Source: Minisyncoccota bacterium (GTDB lineage: Bacteria; Patescibacteriota; Minisyncoccia; Phycocordibacterales; UBA9973). Taken from it: a stretch of 56,664 bases of DNA. The stretch's first letter is position 1; each line of letters begins with the position of its first letter. The stretch covers positions 1-56,664 of the forward strand of contig JAGOTH010000003.1 in NCBI GenBank assembly GCA_018061865.1, written 5' to 3'. Made by a program: the position numbers and the translations under genes. The notes under the pieces were generated by a model. It made no database searches, was not told the DNA's origin, and saw nothing but the letters and a program-made list of their open reading frames with translations. Shown in pieces: positions 1-7,405 of the stretch.

Positions 1-260
1 ACTTTTTGAGCCACGCGGAGCGTGGCGAATCCTTTCAGATTCAGGATTTTGTGGGGGGAATGCAGAACAGACGGCGCTTCGCGCCGACCATATTTTTGGT
101 TCTGAAACCCTTTTCGAAAATTTGCGGGCCATGTGAGTTAAGTACCCATGAAGCGAGGTGGTATAAAGGTATTTTGACTAATTTCAATATTGGTGTTTAA
201 GTCACCCGGGTCAGGTATGAGTTTTTATAAAATAGGGAAAGTGTAGACTTTTTGGGTTGA
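1..260. other. Non-coding stretch with short hairpins
   Basis: No convincing gene is seen here. The first 90 bases are richer in G and C than the surroundings and contain short hairpins: CCACGC/GCGTGG near 11-25 and CGGCGC/GCGCCG near 72-86. A 64-residue open frame at 6-200 has no promoter or recognisable content and I treat it as chance. The segment may be the edge of a feature lying outside the window. Confidence 0.4.
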
Positions 261-1397
261 TTAGGAATCAGAAGAAGCCACCTCTTCTTTTACTGGCAAA
301 TGATCTGCGTGTTTGAATTTAAAAAAATTGAAACTTTTGTCATTGAAATAATGGGCGTATTTTGCATGACCCCAAGAAAGTTGTGGGATTTTTTTATGAC
401 CTATAAATATAGGAAGATAATTTTCTACCGTCACAACTGAAGCGTTTGTTGCAGGAGAAATACCCTTTCCCCAATCAAACCCATTCTTTTTATAGTCTGC
501 AACAAGAGAAGCATTATAAAGAAATTTAGGATCAATAATTTTATTGATATTATGAGATTTAAATAAACTATTAAAATATTCTTCTTGAGAAATATTCGTT
601 TCTTGAAATGACCTCATTATTAATAAATTTGCAACAACTTCCTCAAGCTTTTCTTGTGGAGCATCAAGCTTAATCCATGCACAAAAAACTTCCTCAAAAT
701 ATTCTTTCAAAAGAGGGTCTTTAAATGAAAAGCCAATGGATATCATGCTGGTGTCCGCACCATAAAAGAAACCTCCAGGGGTACAATTTAACCCCATAGA
801 ATATAGAGTGGTTGCATAAGCATCGCCATTTATCATTATATCTTTGTAACTTAAAACATCACTTGTAGGGATAAAATTTTGAGGGAATATTTTCTTATTT
901 GTAGACTGATTAAAAATAGAAAAATTGGGCTGAAATTCTAAACGCCTACCTTCTGCTGGATTAGAAAGGCTGTCTATAGAAAAGGCTTTCAAATCATATA
1001 TTTTATTTAAAAAGAATTTATTATCCTTGAAAAAATTGTTGTATTTATCTATTTGTTCAATCGTAGCAAATCCGCCTATTTTATGATTAAAAGAATATCT
1101 TGGATATTCTCCATCCGACATTATTAAAAGTAGAGAAATAATACTATCTTCTTGTGCCGGCATTATCTCTTTTGTAATCTTTACTCTCTCATACCCCAAA
1201 ATTCCTGTCTCTTTCTGTATTCGTTCAGGATACTCAAAATAATATTTCACAGCTTCAATTTTTTGCCCATCAATTTCAAGGACAATATTTTCTCTTTTAC
1301 CGGACTCCTGTTCTTGCTCATTCAAAAGACCCTCGTTTTCTTGAGGTGTTTTTTCTACTTCAGCTTTTGGTTGATTGTTAAATTTCAGTGTTTCCAT
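261..1397 (-). CDS. Unrecognised 378-residue protein
   Basis: I do not recognise a family. The protein is soluble-looking, with no signal peptide or membrane segment. The first 35 residues are rich in Q, E and K and probably disordered. The rest is a mixed, aromatic-rich sequence with a GGFFYG stretch in the middle and a KHADHL motif near the C terminus. The ATG at 1397 is supported by an extended -10 box (TGTTAAAAT) ending 6 nt upstream, which predicts a leaderless mRNA. The gene is monocistronic. Eleven Asn/Lys-rich patches fit the AT-rich genome, so there is no base-composition sign of transfer. A length close to 380 residues and an acidic N terminus are all that can be said about its role. 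Confidence 0.7.
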   Translation of the reverse strand: METLKFNNQPKAEVEKTPQENEGLLNEQEQESGKRENIVLEIDGQKIEAVKYYFEYPERIQKETGILGYERVKITKEIMPAQEDSIISLLLIMSDGEYPRYSFNHKIGGFATIEQIDKYNNFFKDNKFFLNKIYDLKAFSIDSLSNPAEGRRLEFQPNFSIFNQSTNKKIFPQNFIPTSDVLSYKDIMINGDAYATTLYSMGLNCTPGGFFYGADTSMISIGFSFKDPLLKEYFEEVFCAWIKLDAPQEKLEEVVANLLIMRSFQETNISQEEYFNSLFKSHNINKIIDPKFLYNASLVADYKKNGFDWGKGISPATNASVVTVENYLPIFIGHKKIPQLSWGHAKYAHYFNDKSFNFFKFKHADHLPVKEEVASSDS

Positions 1398-1403
1398 GTT
1401 TGT

Positions 1404-1412
1404 ATTTTAACA
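1404..1412 (-). promoter_or_regulatory. Extended -10, leaderless promoter
   Basis: On the minus strand the sequence reads TGTTAAAAT, followed by 6 nt and the ATG at 1397. The spacing puts the predicted transcription start at the start codon. No good -35 is seen, as expected for an extended -10 promoter. Confidence 0.55.
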
Positions 1413-1451
1413 TTTTTACCAAATTTTTTCACTTTTTAGAAAAAGAGCATT

Positions 1452-1495
1452 CTTATACTTACTTTGTGTAAAACTTATACTTACTTTGTGTAAAA
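1452..1495. repeat. Perfect 22-bp tandem duplication
   Basis: The unit CTTATACTTACTTTGTGTAA plus two A occurs twice with no gap (1452-1473 and 1474-1495). It lies about 55-98 bp upstream of the predicted start of the leftward gene at 1397, so it could be a doubled protein-binding site. Nothing else supports a function. Confidence 0.85.
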
Positions 1496-1624
1496 ATAGA
1501 GAAAAGTGGCCACCCAAAAAGATAATCTCTTTGAATGTTAGAAATGTTAATGATTGTATCTTTAGAAAGATTTTCTGTTTCTTTTGAACTTATCAAACAG
1601 TATATATTACCATTTGAACTAAAC

Positions 1625-1650
1625 AAAACACACGATTAATCGTGTGTTTT
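1625..1650 (-). terminator. Bidirectional terminator after the tRNA-Ser genes
   Basis: A perfect 26-bp palindrome with AAAA at the left end and TTTT at the right end (13-base arms, AAAACACACGATT). In RNA it makes a hairpin flanked by a U tract on either strand. It sits 65 bp beyond the 3' end of the minus-strand tRNA-Ser(ACU). Confidence 0.65.
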
Positions 1651-1714
1651 GACTTACTTGGGTCGCACCACTTACCTAGACAAGTGAGTTGACTCCGATA
1701 CTAAATTTTAAATG

Positions 1715-1801
1715 CGGAGGCGGTGAGATTCGAACTCACGGTCCTTTTAACGGGACGACAGTTTAGTAAACTGTTGATTTAAACCACTCATCCACGCCTC
1801 C
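1715..1801 (-). tRNA. tRNA-Ser with anticodon ACU
   Basis: An 87-nt class II tRNA. Acceptor GGAGGCG pairs with CGCCTCC, the D stem is GAT/ATC, the anticodon stem is ACAGT/ACTGT with loop TTACTAA, the variable arm is GTCC/GGAC and the T arm is GTGAG/CTCAC around TTCGAAT. The discriminator is G73 and CCA is not encoded. Loop positions 34-36 read ACT (plus-strand AGT at 1765-1767). Serine AGY codons are normally read by GCU, so A34 is unusual. Long variable arm and G73 agree with serine identity. It is probably co-transcribed behind tRNA-Ser(GGA). Confidence 0.9.
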
Positions 1802-2001
1802 CTACTTACCCATGGACTCTATCACAATCAGAGTGTGTTAGTCTAATTTGAATTACTGAAAACCAGAGATGGGATTTGCCTCTCGTCGTTGCTACGACTC
1901 GAAACCTTCGTCCCATGCTGATGGGACTGCGGACCGAATCCCGCTTTTGCTCGTTTCGGCGGATTGTATCACGCCGTAGCCGAGCTTCATCTAGGCGAAG
2001 G
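1802..2001. other. Spacer between two tRNA-Ser genes
   Basis: Two hundred bases without a gene. It contains a 7-bp hairpin (GTCCCAT/ATGGGAC, near 1910-1928) and short patches resembling a tRNA T arm that do not fold into a cloverleaf. An 86-residue open frame crossing it and the tRNA is a shadow. Confidence 0.5.
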
Positions 2002-2088
2002 CGGAGACGGAGGGATTTGAACCCTCGAAGGCTTTGACACCTTGCCGCCTTTCCAAGGCGGTGCACTAGACCACTATGCGACGTCTCC
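2002..2088 (-). tRNA. tRNA-Ser with anticodon GGA
   Basis: An 87-nt class II tRNA with acceptor GGAGACG/CGTCTCC, D stem GCA/TGC, anticodon stem CCGCC/GGCGG, loop TTGGAAA (anticodon GGA at plus-strand 2052-2054), a long variable arm, T arm GAGGG/CCCTC and discriminator G73. It decodes UCC and UCU. CCA is not encoded. Confidence 0.97.
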
Positions 2089-2199
2089 TAGCCTCCGACC
2101 GAAGTCGGAGAGCAGGCCAAACCGTAAAAACGGAAGAGCCTCGCAGGCCTTACTTAATAATTCAAGCCCGCACTTTAATGCAAAGAACTTCCGTGAGTT

Positions 2200-2228
2200 A
2201 ATATACTTGAAGTAAATAATTTTTGCAA
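2200..2228 (-). promoter_or_regulatory. Promoter of the tRNA-Ser pair
   Basis: TTGCAA (2223-2228), a 17-bp spacer and TATATT (2200-2205) on the minus strand. It would give a leader of about 105 nt before tRNA-Ser(GGA), containing a 7-bp hairpin with CGAA loop at 2093-2110. Confidence 0.6.
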
Positions 2229-2231
2229 AAT

Positions 2232-2263
2232 AAAAACCTCAGTTAATAATTCTGAGGCTTTTT
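2232..2263 (-). terminator. Terminator overlapping the sulfotransferase stop codon
   Basis: CCTCAG/CTGAGG stem (2237-2242 with 2252-2257) with A/T flanks on both sides. The stop codon of the leftward gene (2243-2245) lies in the loop. It probably works in both directions. Confidence 0.65.
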
Positions 2264-2932
2264 AAAAAATGTTTTTATTGGAGTTATCACTGAACTAATC
2301 TGATCTTTTATCTTCTTCTTATTTTCGTGCTTTCTAATATATACCCTCCCTTCTTCAGGAAAAGAGCAAAAGTCAAAAATAGAATTCATCCCTCCTTGGT
2401 AATTCAAGGAGTACGTTGGGAATATTTTAAATTTATTAGGATATTTTTCCTGGAGTCTCTGCACTTCTGCATAATACAAATCCCAATATAAACCTATCCC
2501 CTCTTTTTTCGAGGTAAAAAATTTTGGGAAAATTGGATCCCAAATTGGATCCTTAAATTCCAAGAAAGAAAGGTTAAGCGACCAGTGGTTTCTTCCTCTT
2601 GTCTTAGCCATGAATGAAGAAATTACTTCATTTCTGTCTCTTTTTAAACAGACAAATTTTACCTGCGGGTATTTTTTTATAATAATTTCAGCATATTGAA
2701 TCAAGTAAGAGGCTGATTCCCCAAAATATTTTCCGTCTAAATTTTTAATCTTTTTTTCCCATTCCAAAAACTTTGAGTGGTCTACTTCCCACGGAAGTAA
2801 AAAATGATCATACTTTTTTCCGGAAAAAAGCCCCTCATGAACAAAGGTTGAATCCGGTTGTGAGTTTAATAAGTGAGCCAAAGAGGCAGTACCGCACCTG
2901 CCGGTACCGAGACCAATAATAAGGTTTTTCAT
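2243..2932 (-). CDS. Sulfotransferase-family protein
   Basis: A 229-residue protein of the PAPS-dependent sulfotransferase fold. The N-terminal phosphate-binding loop GLGTGRCGTASLAHLL (residues 7-22) matches the 5'-phosphosulfate-binding motif, and KRDRNEVISSF (about 97-107) fits the 3'-phosphate-binding motif with its Arg and Ser. The family moves sulfate from PAPS to glycans or small acceptors. The acceptor here is unknown. The last 25 residues are very basic (HENKKKIKD), perhaps membrane or nucleic-acid associated. It has its own promoter and terminator. A second, more distant sulfotransferase sits in the glycan locus at 34667-35491, which makes surface-glycan sulfation a reasonable guess. 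Confidence 0.8.
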   Translation of the reverse strand: MKNLIIGLGTGRCGTASLAHLLNSQPDSTFVHEGLFSGKKYDHFLLPWEVDHSKFLEWEKKIKNLDGKYFGESASYLIQYAEIIIKKYPQVKFVCLKRDRNEVISSFMAKTRGRNHWSLNLSFLEFKDPIWDPIFPKFFTSKKEGIGLYWDLYYAEVQRLQEKYPNKFKIFPTYSLNYQGGMNSIFDFCSFPEEGRVYIRKHENKKKIKDQISSVITPIKTFFKKPQNY

Positions 2933-2950
2933 AGTGCAATGTTTTAGAAG

Positions 2951-2979
2951 ATATTACATTTAAAAAAGAAATTTGTCTA
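2951..2979 (-). promoter_or_regulatory. Promoter of the sulfotransferase gene
   Basis: TAGACA (2974-2979), 17 bp, TAATAT (2951-2956), then 18 nt to the ATG at 2932. The -35 lies inside the end of htpX. No Shine-Dalgarno sequence is present in the short leader. Confidence 0.5.
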
Positions 2980-3858
2980 TTTCTTGCCAAGAAGAGCATT
3001 TATTCTATCCTCTACTGGAGGATGAGTTGAAAATAAGTTTTTTATATTCTTTGCTCCGAAAGGATTGGAGATGAAAAGATGGGCCGTTGCTTGATGAGCA
3101 TTTTGCATTGGACGAGAATAGCTTGATATCTTTTTTAGTGCACTAGCTAAGCCTTCTGGATAACGAGTAAGGAGAGCCCCTGAGGCATCTGCAAGAAACT
3201 CTCTTTTTCTTGAAATAGAAAACTGCACTAAAGTGGCAAAGATTGGAGCTAAGATGGCAAGAACAATACCAACAATCATCATAATACTACCAGCCTTGTT
3301 GTCCTGGTCTCTACTTCCACGAAACAAATTGGAACGAAGGAATATATCAGCAATAAGAGAAATAAATCCAGCCAAAACAACAGCAATAGTTGAAAGAAGA
3401 ATATCTTTATTTCCTATATGAGACAATTCATGAGCCGCCACTCCTTCTAGTTCATTCTTGTCCAAAATTTCTAAAATTCCAGTTGTAAAAGCAACAGCTG
3501 AATGTTTTGCGTTGCGTCCCGTTGCGAATGCGTTCGGAGCCGGGTCATTAATGATATAAACTTTTGGCTTAGGCAAACCGGCAGTAATAGAAAGGTTCTC
3601 AATAATATTGTGAAGTTCTCTGTATTTATTTTCATCAGCAGGAATTGCTCGAGAAACTCTAAGCGCGATCTTTGCACTGTTCCAATAAGCATAGATATTC
3701 ATCAAAAGAGAAAACGCAAAGAACCCATACAAAATGTTTGGGTTCCCATAAATCTGCGCAAAAACGAAACCTATCGCAACGATAAGAACCAAAAACGTTG
3801 TCATCAAAAGCCAAGTTTTTCTTACATTCTTATCTTGTTGTGTGTAGAGTGTTGCCAT
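2977..3858 (-). CDS. htpX: HtpX family M48 zinc metalloprotease
   Basis: A 293-residue membrane protease with two N-terminal transmembrane segments (about 17-35 and 41-58), the zinc site HELSH at 143-147, two further membrane segments at about 155-172 and 190-212, and the downstream Glu ligand in the KREFLADASGALL region. HtpX degrades misfolded membrane proteins during envelope stress, with its active site facing the cytoplasm. The length is typical for the family. It is the last gene of a three-gene leftward set (369-residue protein, 211-residue protein, htpX), 3 nt after the preceding stop. Its first 33 nucleotides, encoding MATLYTQQDKN, are duplicated exactly at the start of the 369-residue gene. 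LemA, a frequent genomic partner, lies 3.5 kb upstream on the same strand. Confidence 0.95.
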   Translation of the reverse strand: MATLYTQQDKNVRKTWLLMTTFLVLIVAIGFVFAQIYGNPNILYGFFAFSLLMNIYAYWNSAKIALRVSRAIPADENKYRELHNIIENLSITAGLPKPKVYIINDPAPNAFATGRNAKHSAVAFTTGILEILDKNELEGVAAHELSHIGNKDILLSTIAVVLAGFISLIADIFLRSNLFRGSRDQDNKAGSIMMIVGIVLAILAPIFATLVQFSISRKREFLADASGALLTRYPEGLASALKKISSYSRPMQNAHQATAHLFISNPFGAKNIKNLFSTHPPVEDRINALLGKK

Positions 3859-3861
3859 AAA

Positions 3862-4497
3862 TTAATCACCGTCAAAGCAGTTTCCTTTAAGAGGTGTTTT
3901 ATATAATAATGTGGTTACCCCTGTCTCAGGGTCCATTTCCCAATCTTGACGTTGGTATGCGCAGGTTGCCCCGTCTGTATACTTAGAAGAGAATAGTATT
4001 TTCCCCCAAACATATCTTACTGAATTTGATGCATACGTATTATGATCGTCATCTTCAAAAAGATCACCATACTTTTCTCTTACTTCTTCATTGGGCCATG
4101 TTCCCACCTCAGGATACTCCGTACCCCAATGTGAAGTATTGGTACTAATAAAGATGCAATCTAGATAAGGGATACTAGGATTCCCTATTATAGAACTGAC
4201 AACCATGCCCTGCCCACAAGGTTTTTTATTTTCAATTCGATTTACAACAACCAAAGAAATTCTAGTTGTGCGGGCAGTATAATTAACATCAATCGATTCA
4301 ATTAGAAAATAATTCTGATCCTCCAAATAATTAATCAACTCATCATCCCCTGTCTCTGTATAATCTTCGGACGTGGTCTGTACGTCCACATCTTGCGTAT
4401 CGGTATTTTGACCAATTAATACCCATATCCAAACACTAAATACTATAACAAGCACGGCTGTAAGAATTGTATTTAGTTTTGAATTATTGTTTTGCAT
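3862..4497 (-). CDS. Anchored extracytoplasmic protein, unrecognised
   Basis: A 211-residue protein with a short polar N terminus, one hydrophobic segment (about residues 10-29) and then an acidic, Thr/Asp-rich exported part. Four Cys residues (in PCGQG, LDCIF, ATCAY and GNCFD) could form two disulfides outside the membrane. No family is recognised. It is encoded 12 nt after the 369-residue protein and 3 nt before htpX, so the three are probably co-transcribed. A role as accessory or substrate of the membrane protease is possible, but this is only context. Confidence 0.7.
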   Translation of the reverse strand: MQNNNSKLNTILTAVLVIVFSVWIWVLIGQNTDTQDVDVQTTSEDYTETGDDELINYLEDQNYFLIESIDVNYTARTTRISLVVVNRIENKKPCGQGMVVSSIIGNPSIPYLDCIFISTNTSHWGTEYPEVGTWPNEEVREKYGDLFEDDDHNTYASNSVRYVWGKILFSSKYTDGATCAYQRQDWEMDPETGVTTLLYKTPLKGNCFDGD

Positions 4498-4509
4498 ATA
4501 AAATAATTA

Positions 4510-5619
4510 TTAAGCACCACAGTTATTATACGTTTCAATCATTTCTGTTACCACTCCATCCTTTATTGTAACAAAATAAAATCCTGGGAATTGCCACCCG
4601 TATTTTGCATCACTTTCCTTATTCCAGTAATAAAAATCTGTCTTTTGAAGTCTAAAAACATAATCTGAAAAGTTCTCATACATTTCATTCGGAGAAAAAG
4701 GTTTACCGACACAGTCTTCGCTGTCGATTTGCACTTTTAGATCTGGTGAAATTCTGAAAGTCTCTGCGCTCATGTTTGTGTTAGATATTTTCCAACCCTC
4801 TGGAGTTGGGTACCAGTCATCATTGTTTAGTGTGTGCATCGCATCGAAACTAAGATACCAATTTCCATCAGACCGTTTTTCATAGTTGGTAAGGTATGCA
4901 GTTTGTTGTTTTGACGGACTCCACATCTCGAGGAGATTGAGAAACTTTGTTTTAAACTCAGTGCTCATATTTTCTGGATGCATGAATTGGACTGAGTAGT
5001 ATTTGAATCCTTGTTGTGCGTCTTCATCAAAAACAGCAAAAATATAATTTTCATATGGGGTATTTGTTGCCCACTCATCAGTCACTCCTTTAACCGCAAA
5101 GACTGAGGAACCCAAGTGGTCTGTTTCGATATCCTCTATTCGAACGACATCCCCAGTATCTATTTTGTTCTTATAGAAATACTCAGGTTCGACGGGAGAA
5201 CACTCAGTATCTGAATTTTCATAACAAAAATTAGCTCCTTCTAGAATTTGGACTCCAGTTGCTTCCATGTCTGGAACTTGGACCGTGTGGTATGTTCCAG
5301 CTTCTGTGTCTCCACAACAACCAAACTTATAATCACTGGGATATGAAATATTTACTGCGTAATCTTCGCAAGGCCCCGCGCACCCATGAGCAAAGTCAGT
5401 TGTTATCCACTCTTCTACTTTTGGTAAAGTATTCGTCTCGTCTTTCTTCACTTGTTTATTGAACATAGGGAAATACGTACCCGGCATCTGAATCATAATC
5501 TTGATTGCAGCAATCACCAACAGCATAAGAACAATCAGTAAAACTCTGTTTGTTTTATAGGCAAAAAATCTTTTCTTTTCTGATATATTCTTATCTTGTT
5601 GTGTGTAGAGTGTTGCCAT
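4510..5619 (-). CDS. Anchored extracytoplasmic protein with HtpX-like first 11 residues
   Basis: A 369-residue protein. It begins with MATLYTQQDKN, identical in protein and in DNA (33 nt) to the start of HtpX, then diverges at once. A membrane segment follows at about residues 27-44 and then a long exported, acidic region with several Cys (CAGPC, CCGD, a pair near ENSDTEC, EDC, and NNC at the C terminus). The exported part has no recognised family. Upstream of the ATG a TATAAC box ends 7 nt from the start, compatible with a leaderless mRNA. The shared 5' end looks like a partial duplication of the htpX start that was joined to an unrelated gene. Confidence 0.7.
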   Translation of the reverse strand: MATLYTQQDKNISEKKRFFAYKTNRVLLIVLMLLVIAAIKIMIQMPGTYFPMFNKQVKKDETNTLPKVEEWITTDFAHGCAGPCEDYAVNISYPSDYKFGCCGDTEAGTYHTVQVPDMEATGVQILEGANFCYENSDTECSPVEPEYFYKNKIDTGDVVRIEDIETDHLGSSVFAVKGVTDEWATNTPYENYIFAVFDEDAQQGFKYYSVQFMHPENMSTEFKTKFLNLLEMWSPSKQQTAYLTNYEKRSDGNWYLSFDAMHTLNNDDWYPTPEGWKISNTNMSAETFRISPDLKVQIDSEDCVGKPFSPNEMYENFSDYVFRLQKTDFYYWNKESDAKYGWQFPGFYFVTIKDGVVTEMIETYNNCGA

Positions 5620-5624
5620 GGGAT

Positions 5625-5654
5625 AGGTTATAGGTGCAAGGTTTTAGGTTATAG
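5625..5654. repeat. AGGTTATAG short repeats
   Basis: Two copies of TAGGTTATAG-like sequence at 5625-5634 and 5645-5654 in the gap before the 369-residue gene. The same word recurs in a helix expansion of the 23S gene at 25630-25660. Confidence 0.5.
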
Positions 5655-5699
5655 AAGTAAGTCCCAATGCGGTTGATCCTTATTTTTTCAATAAATAAA

Positions 5700-6302
5700 C
5701 TACTTTAAAACGACAGTAGACAAATCAACTCCCACCAATCCTCCGCTTGTTTCTGTTGAGAAAAGAAGTCCAACGTTTTCATTCTTTATGTAGTAATAAG
5801 TAAGTGCATCTCCTGTCATTTTCTCAAATATTTGATACTCATTATCTCCAAAAGTTATTCTTCCAACTCTTGAGAGATTAACTCCTCCTTCTACCTCTGG
5901 CACATCTGTAGGATTATCATAGTATCTAACCACCTCTTGATAGTTTGAAGGACCAACAATTTCATAAACATTTGAATCATCATTGTCTAAAGAAATTGCG
6001 TATCCACTTCTTAGATTCATTGTTGATTCAGGAATTTTTGTTGTAGTGTAAAAAGGTGTCTCTTCTTCCCAAACAGCCTTTTCAGCTTCTATAGTTCCTT
6101 CTTCTGCAACTGGCTCAACTGAAGCCTTTGGTTTCTTTTTGAAAATAGAACTAATAACTGACTCAGTTGAAGTAGGTGAACCTTCTGGGTTTATCACCTC
6201 TTCGTTATTTTTCTTATTATTTACGATTAAAACGATTCCAACGATTACCACAATAACGGCTACCAATATAGCGATGCTTGATTTTAATTTCTTGTTTTCC
6301 AT
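5700..6302 (-). CDS. Anchored extracytoplasmic protein, unrecognised
   Basis: About 200 residues starting MENKKLKSS. A single membrane segment (about residues 9-28, AILVAVIVVIVGIVLIV) is followed by a Ser/Glu/Lys/Pro-rich linker of about 60 residues and a C-terminal globular domain. No family recognised. An ATG 33 nt further upstream is possible, but the TATAAT box at 6310-6315 lies between the two and ends 7 nt from the chosen ATG, so the chosen start fits a leaderless transcript. The gene stands alone, between the terminator at 6335-6362 and the gap upstream of the htpX set. Confidence 0.7.
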   Translation of the reverse strand: MENKKLKSSIAILVAVIVVIVGIVLIVNNKKNNEEVINPEGSPTSTESVISSIFKKKPKASVEPVAEEGTIEAEKAVWEEETPFYTTTKIPESTMNLRSGYAISLDNDDSNVYEIVGPSNYQEVVRYYDNPTDVPEVEGGVNLSRVGRITFGDNEYQIFEKMTGDALTYYYIKNENVGLLFSTETSGGLVGVDLSTVVLK

Positions 6303-6309
6303 AAGGACT

Positions 6310-6315
6310 ATTATA
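6310..6315 (-). promoter_or_regulatory. TATAAT box, leaderless promoter
   Basis: A consensus -10 on the minus strand, 7 nt before the ATG at 6302. It decides between two in-frame starts, because the upstream ATG at 6335 precedes the predicted transcription start. Confidence 0.6.
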
Positions 6316-6334
6316 AACCAAAATTTGGGTAACA

Positions 6335-6362
6335 AAAAACTCCAGTACTAACTGGAGTTTTT
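6335..6362 (-). terminator. Terminator after the Nudix gene
   Basis: AAAAACTCCAGT and ACTGGAGTTTTT form a perfect 12-bp stem with loop ACTA. It lies 17 bp beyond the stop of the leftward Nudix gene and has T runs on both strands. Confidence 0.85.
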
Positions 6363-6378
6363 GTCAATTTTATAGATT

Positions 6379-6909
6379 TTATCCTTTTTTGAAGTTTATT
6401 TTGGGATCCTCCTCGCCATTTAATATCTTATCTACCGCTTCAATCTCTTCAGGAATCCCTGGAATCATTTCAATTTGAAAAGCCTCTGTAAAAGTAATCC
6501 AACGAAACTCTGTATCACCACCCTCTTCTTCATCAACCAACTTTACCTCTCCCCCAACAAATGGAACATAGTAAGAAAGAGTTGCAACAGGAACCCCATC
6601 TGGACGAATAAATATCAAATCAAGAAGATACTTAGGTTTTCCAATCTCAATATTTACTTCAGTTCTTACTTCCCGACGCAAAACATCTTCTAAAACAAAG
6701 TACCAACCTTCACTGGTGGTTTTTTCTTTATTTTCATAATCTTCAGCTTCCAATCCTCCTCCTGGAACAGTCCAAAGATTTGGATAGACCTTCTTGGTAG
6801 GAGAACGTTTGGTAACTAAATATTCAAATCCACCACCTTGTTTGGGTCGATAAATAATTGCCGTTAAAACTATTCGATGAAGATCTTTTTGTGGAACTAA
6901 GTTGGCCAT
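6379..6909 (-). CDS. Nudix hydrolase with an insertion in the Nudix box
   Basis: A 176-residue protein with the Nudix fold. The N-terminal beta region is YRPKQGGGFEYLVTKR, then VPGGGLEAED (about 48-57), about 18 extra residues, and LRREVRTEVNIEIG (77-90). The consensus box GX5EX7REUXEEXGU is therefore interrupted, and its second half reads REVRTEVNI, with one catalytic Glu replaced by Thr and Gly replaced by Asn. Nudix enzymes cleave nucleoside diphosphates linked to another group. The substrate cannot be predicted. It is cotranscribed with the 87-residue protein upstream (11 nt gap) and followed by a strong terminator. The similar pattern in related CPR proteins, if present, would show the insertion is a subfamily trait. 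Confidence 0.8.
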   Translation of the reverse strand: MANLVPQKDLHRIVLTAIIYRPKQGGGFEYLVTKRSPTKKVYPNLWTVPGGGLEAEDYENKEKTTSEGWYFVLEDVLRREVRTEVNIEIGKPKYLLDLIFIRPDGVPVATLSYYVPFVGGEVKLVDEEEGGDTEFRWITFTEAFQIEMIPGIPEEIEAVDKILNGEEDPKINFKKG

Positions 6910-6920
6910 ATATTAATTGT

Positions 6921-7184
6921 CTAAGCAGCCTTTTGATAATCAGCTACATCAATGTGTTCTATTTGAGAAGCTGTATCGATAAAAATCATCTCGCACATAG
7001 ATTCATAGTTTGAAGATCCAATAGACTCTGCAAAATCCATAATATTCTCAATTGCCACCTGAGCTTTGTTTATTGTAATCAAGGCTCCTTCTCTTTCACT
7101 CTCTGGAAGAAGCTTTACTTTATCTGCAAGGTTAGAAATATCTCTCAAGAAATTTCTTTTTTCACTAAAATTTTCTCGTTCCAT
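6921..7184 (-). CDS. Small helical protein, unrecognised
   Basis: An 87-residue acidic, Leu/Ile/Glu-rich protein predicted to be mostly helical and cytoplasmic, with no membrane segment. A single Cys (SMCEM) occurs in the second half. No family recognised. It lies between the 65-residue membrane protein (21 nt upstream) and the Nudix gene (11 nt downstream), all leftward, so it is probably part of the lemA operon. Confidence 0.6.
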   Translation of the reverse strand: MERENFSEKRNFLRDISNLADKVKLLPESEREGALITINKAQVAIENIMDFAESIGSSNYESMCEMIFIDTASQIEHIDVADYQKAA

Positions 7185-7205
7185 AAAATTAAATTAATTA
7201 CTCTA

Positions 7206-7403
7206 TTAAACACATATAGAAAAGCCCCTATCGGGAACTTCATATACAACAGATCCTCCAATCTTTAAACCCCATGAATAATTTTGGCACCATCCCATGT
7301 CAGCAGTTACCCACCGAAACTGTATTACTTCCATTTTACCAAGGAAATATAGCGCAAGAATAATTGCAAGCAAAATAAGAATTATCTTGAAAAGTTTTTT
7401 CAT
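7206..7403 (-). CDS. Small single-pass membrane protein
   Basis: A 65-residue protein with a hydrophobic segment at residues 5-22 (KIILILLAIILALYFLG) and a short exported tail with two Cys (GWCQN and the penultimate residue). It directly follows lemA with a 2-nt gap, so it is probably translated together with it. No family recognised. Confidence 0.65.
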   Translation of the reverse strand: MKKLFKIILILLAIILALYFLGKMEVIQFRWVTADMGWCQNYSWGLKIGGSVVYEVPDRGFSICV

Positions 7404-7405
7404 AA

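Larger units (their letters stand above)
1413..1714. other. Intergenic stretch between unrecognised gene and tRNA-Ser
   Basis: About 300 bases with no open frame of note. It holds a 22-bp tandem duplication (1452-1495), a 26-bp perfect palindrome acting as terminator (1625-1650) and AT-rich sequence with no other feature that I can support. Confidence 0.5.

Noticed and set aside
1452-1495. CRISPR-like repeat
   Set aside because: There are only two copies and no spacer between them.
1860-1990. Possible third tRNA or tRNA relic between the two tRNA-Ser genes
   Set aside because: T-arm-like words are present, but no acceptor stem or anticodon arm could be paired.
1806-2066. 86-residue open frame across tRNA-Ser(GGA) and its spacer
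   Set aside because: It lies on a tRNA gene, is extremely rich in Arg and has no promoter or ribosome-binding signal.
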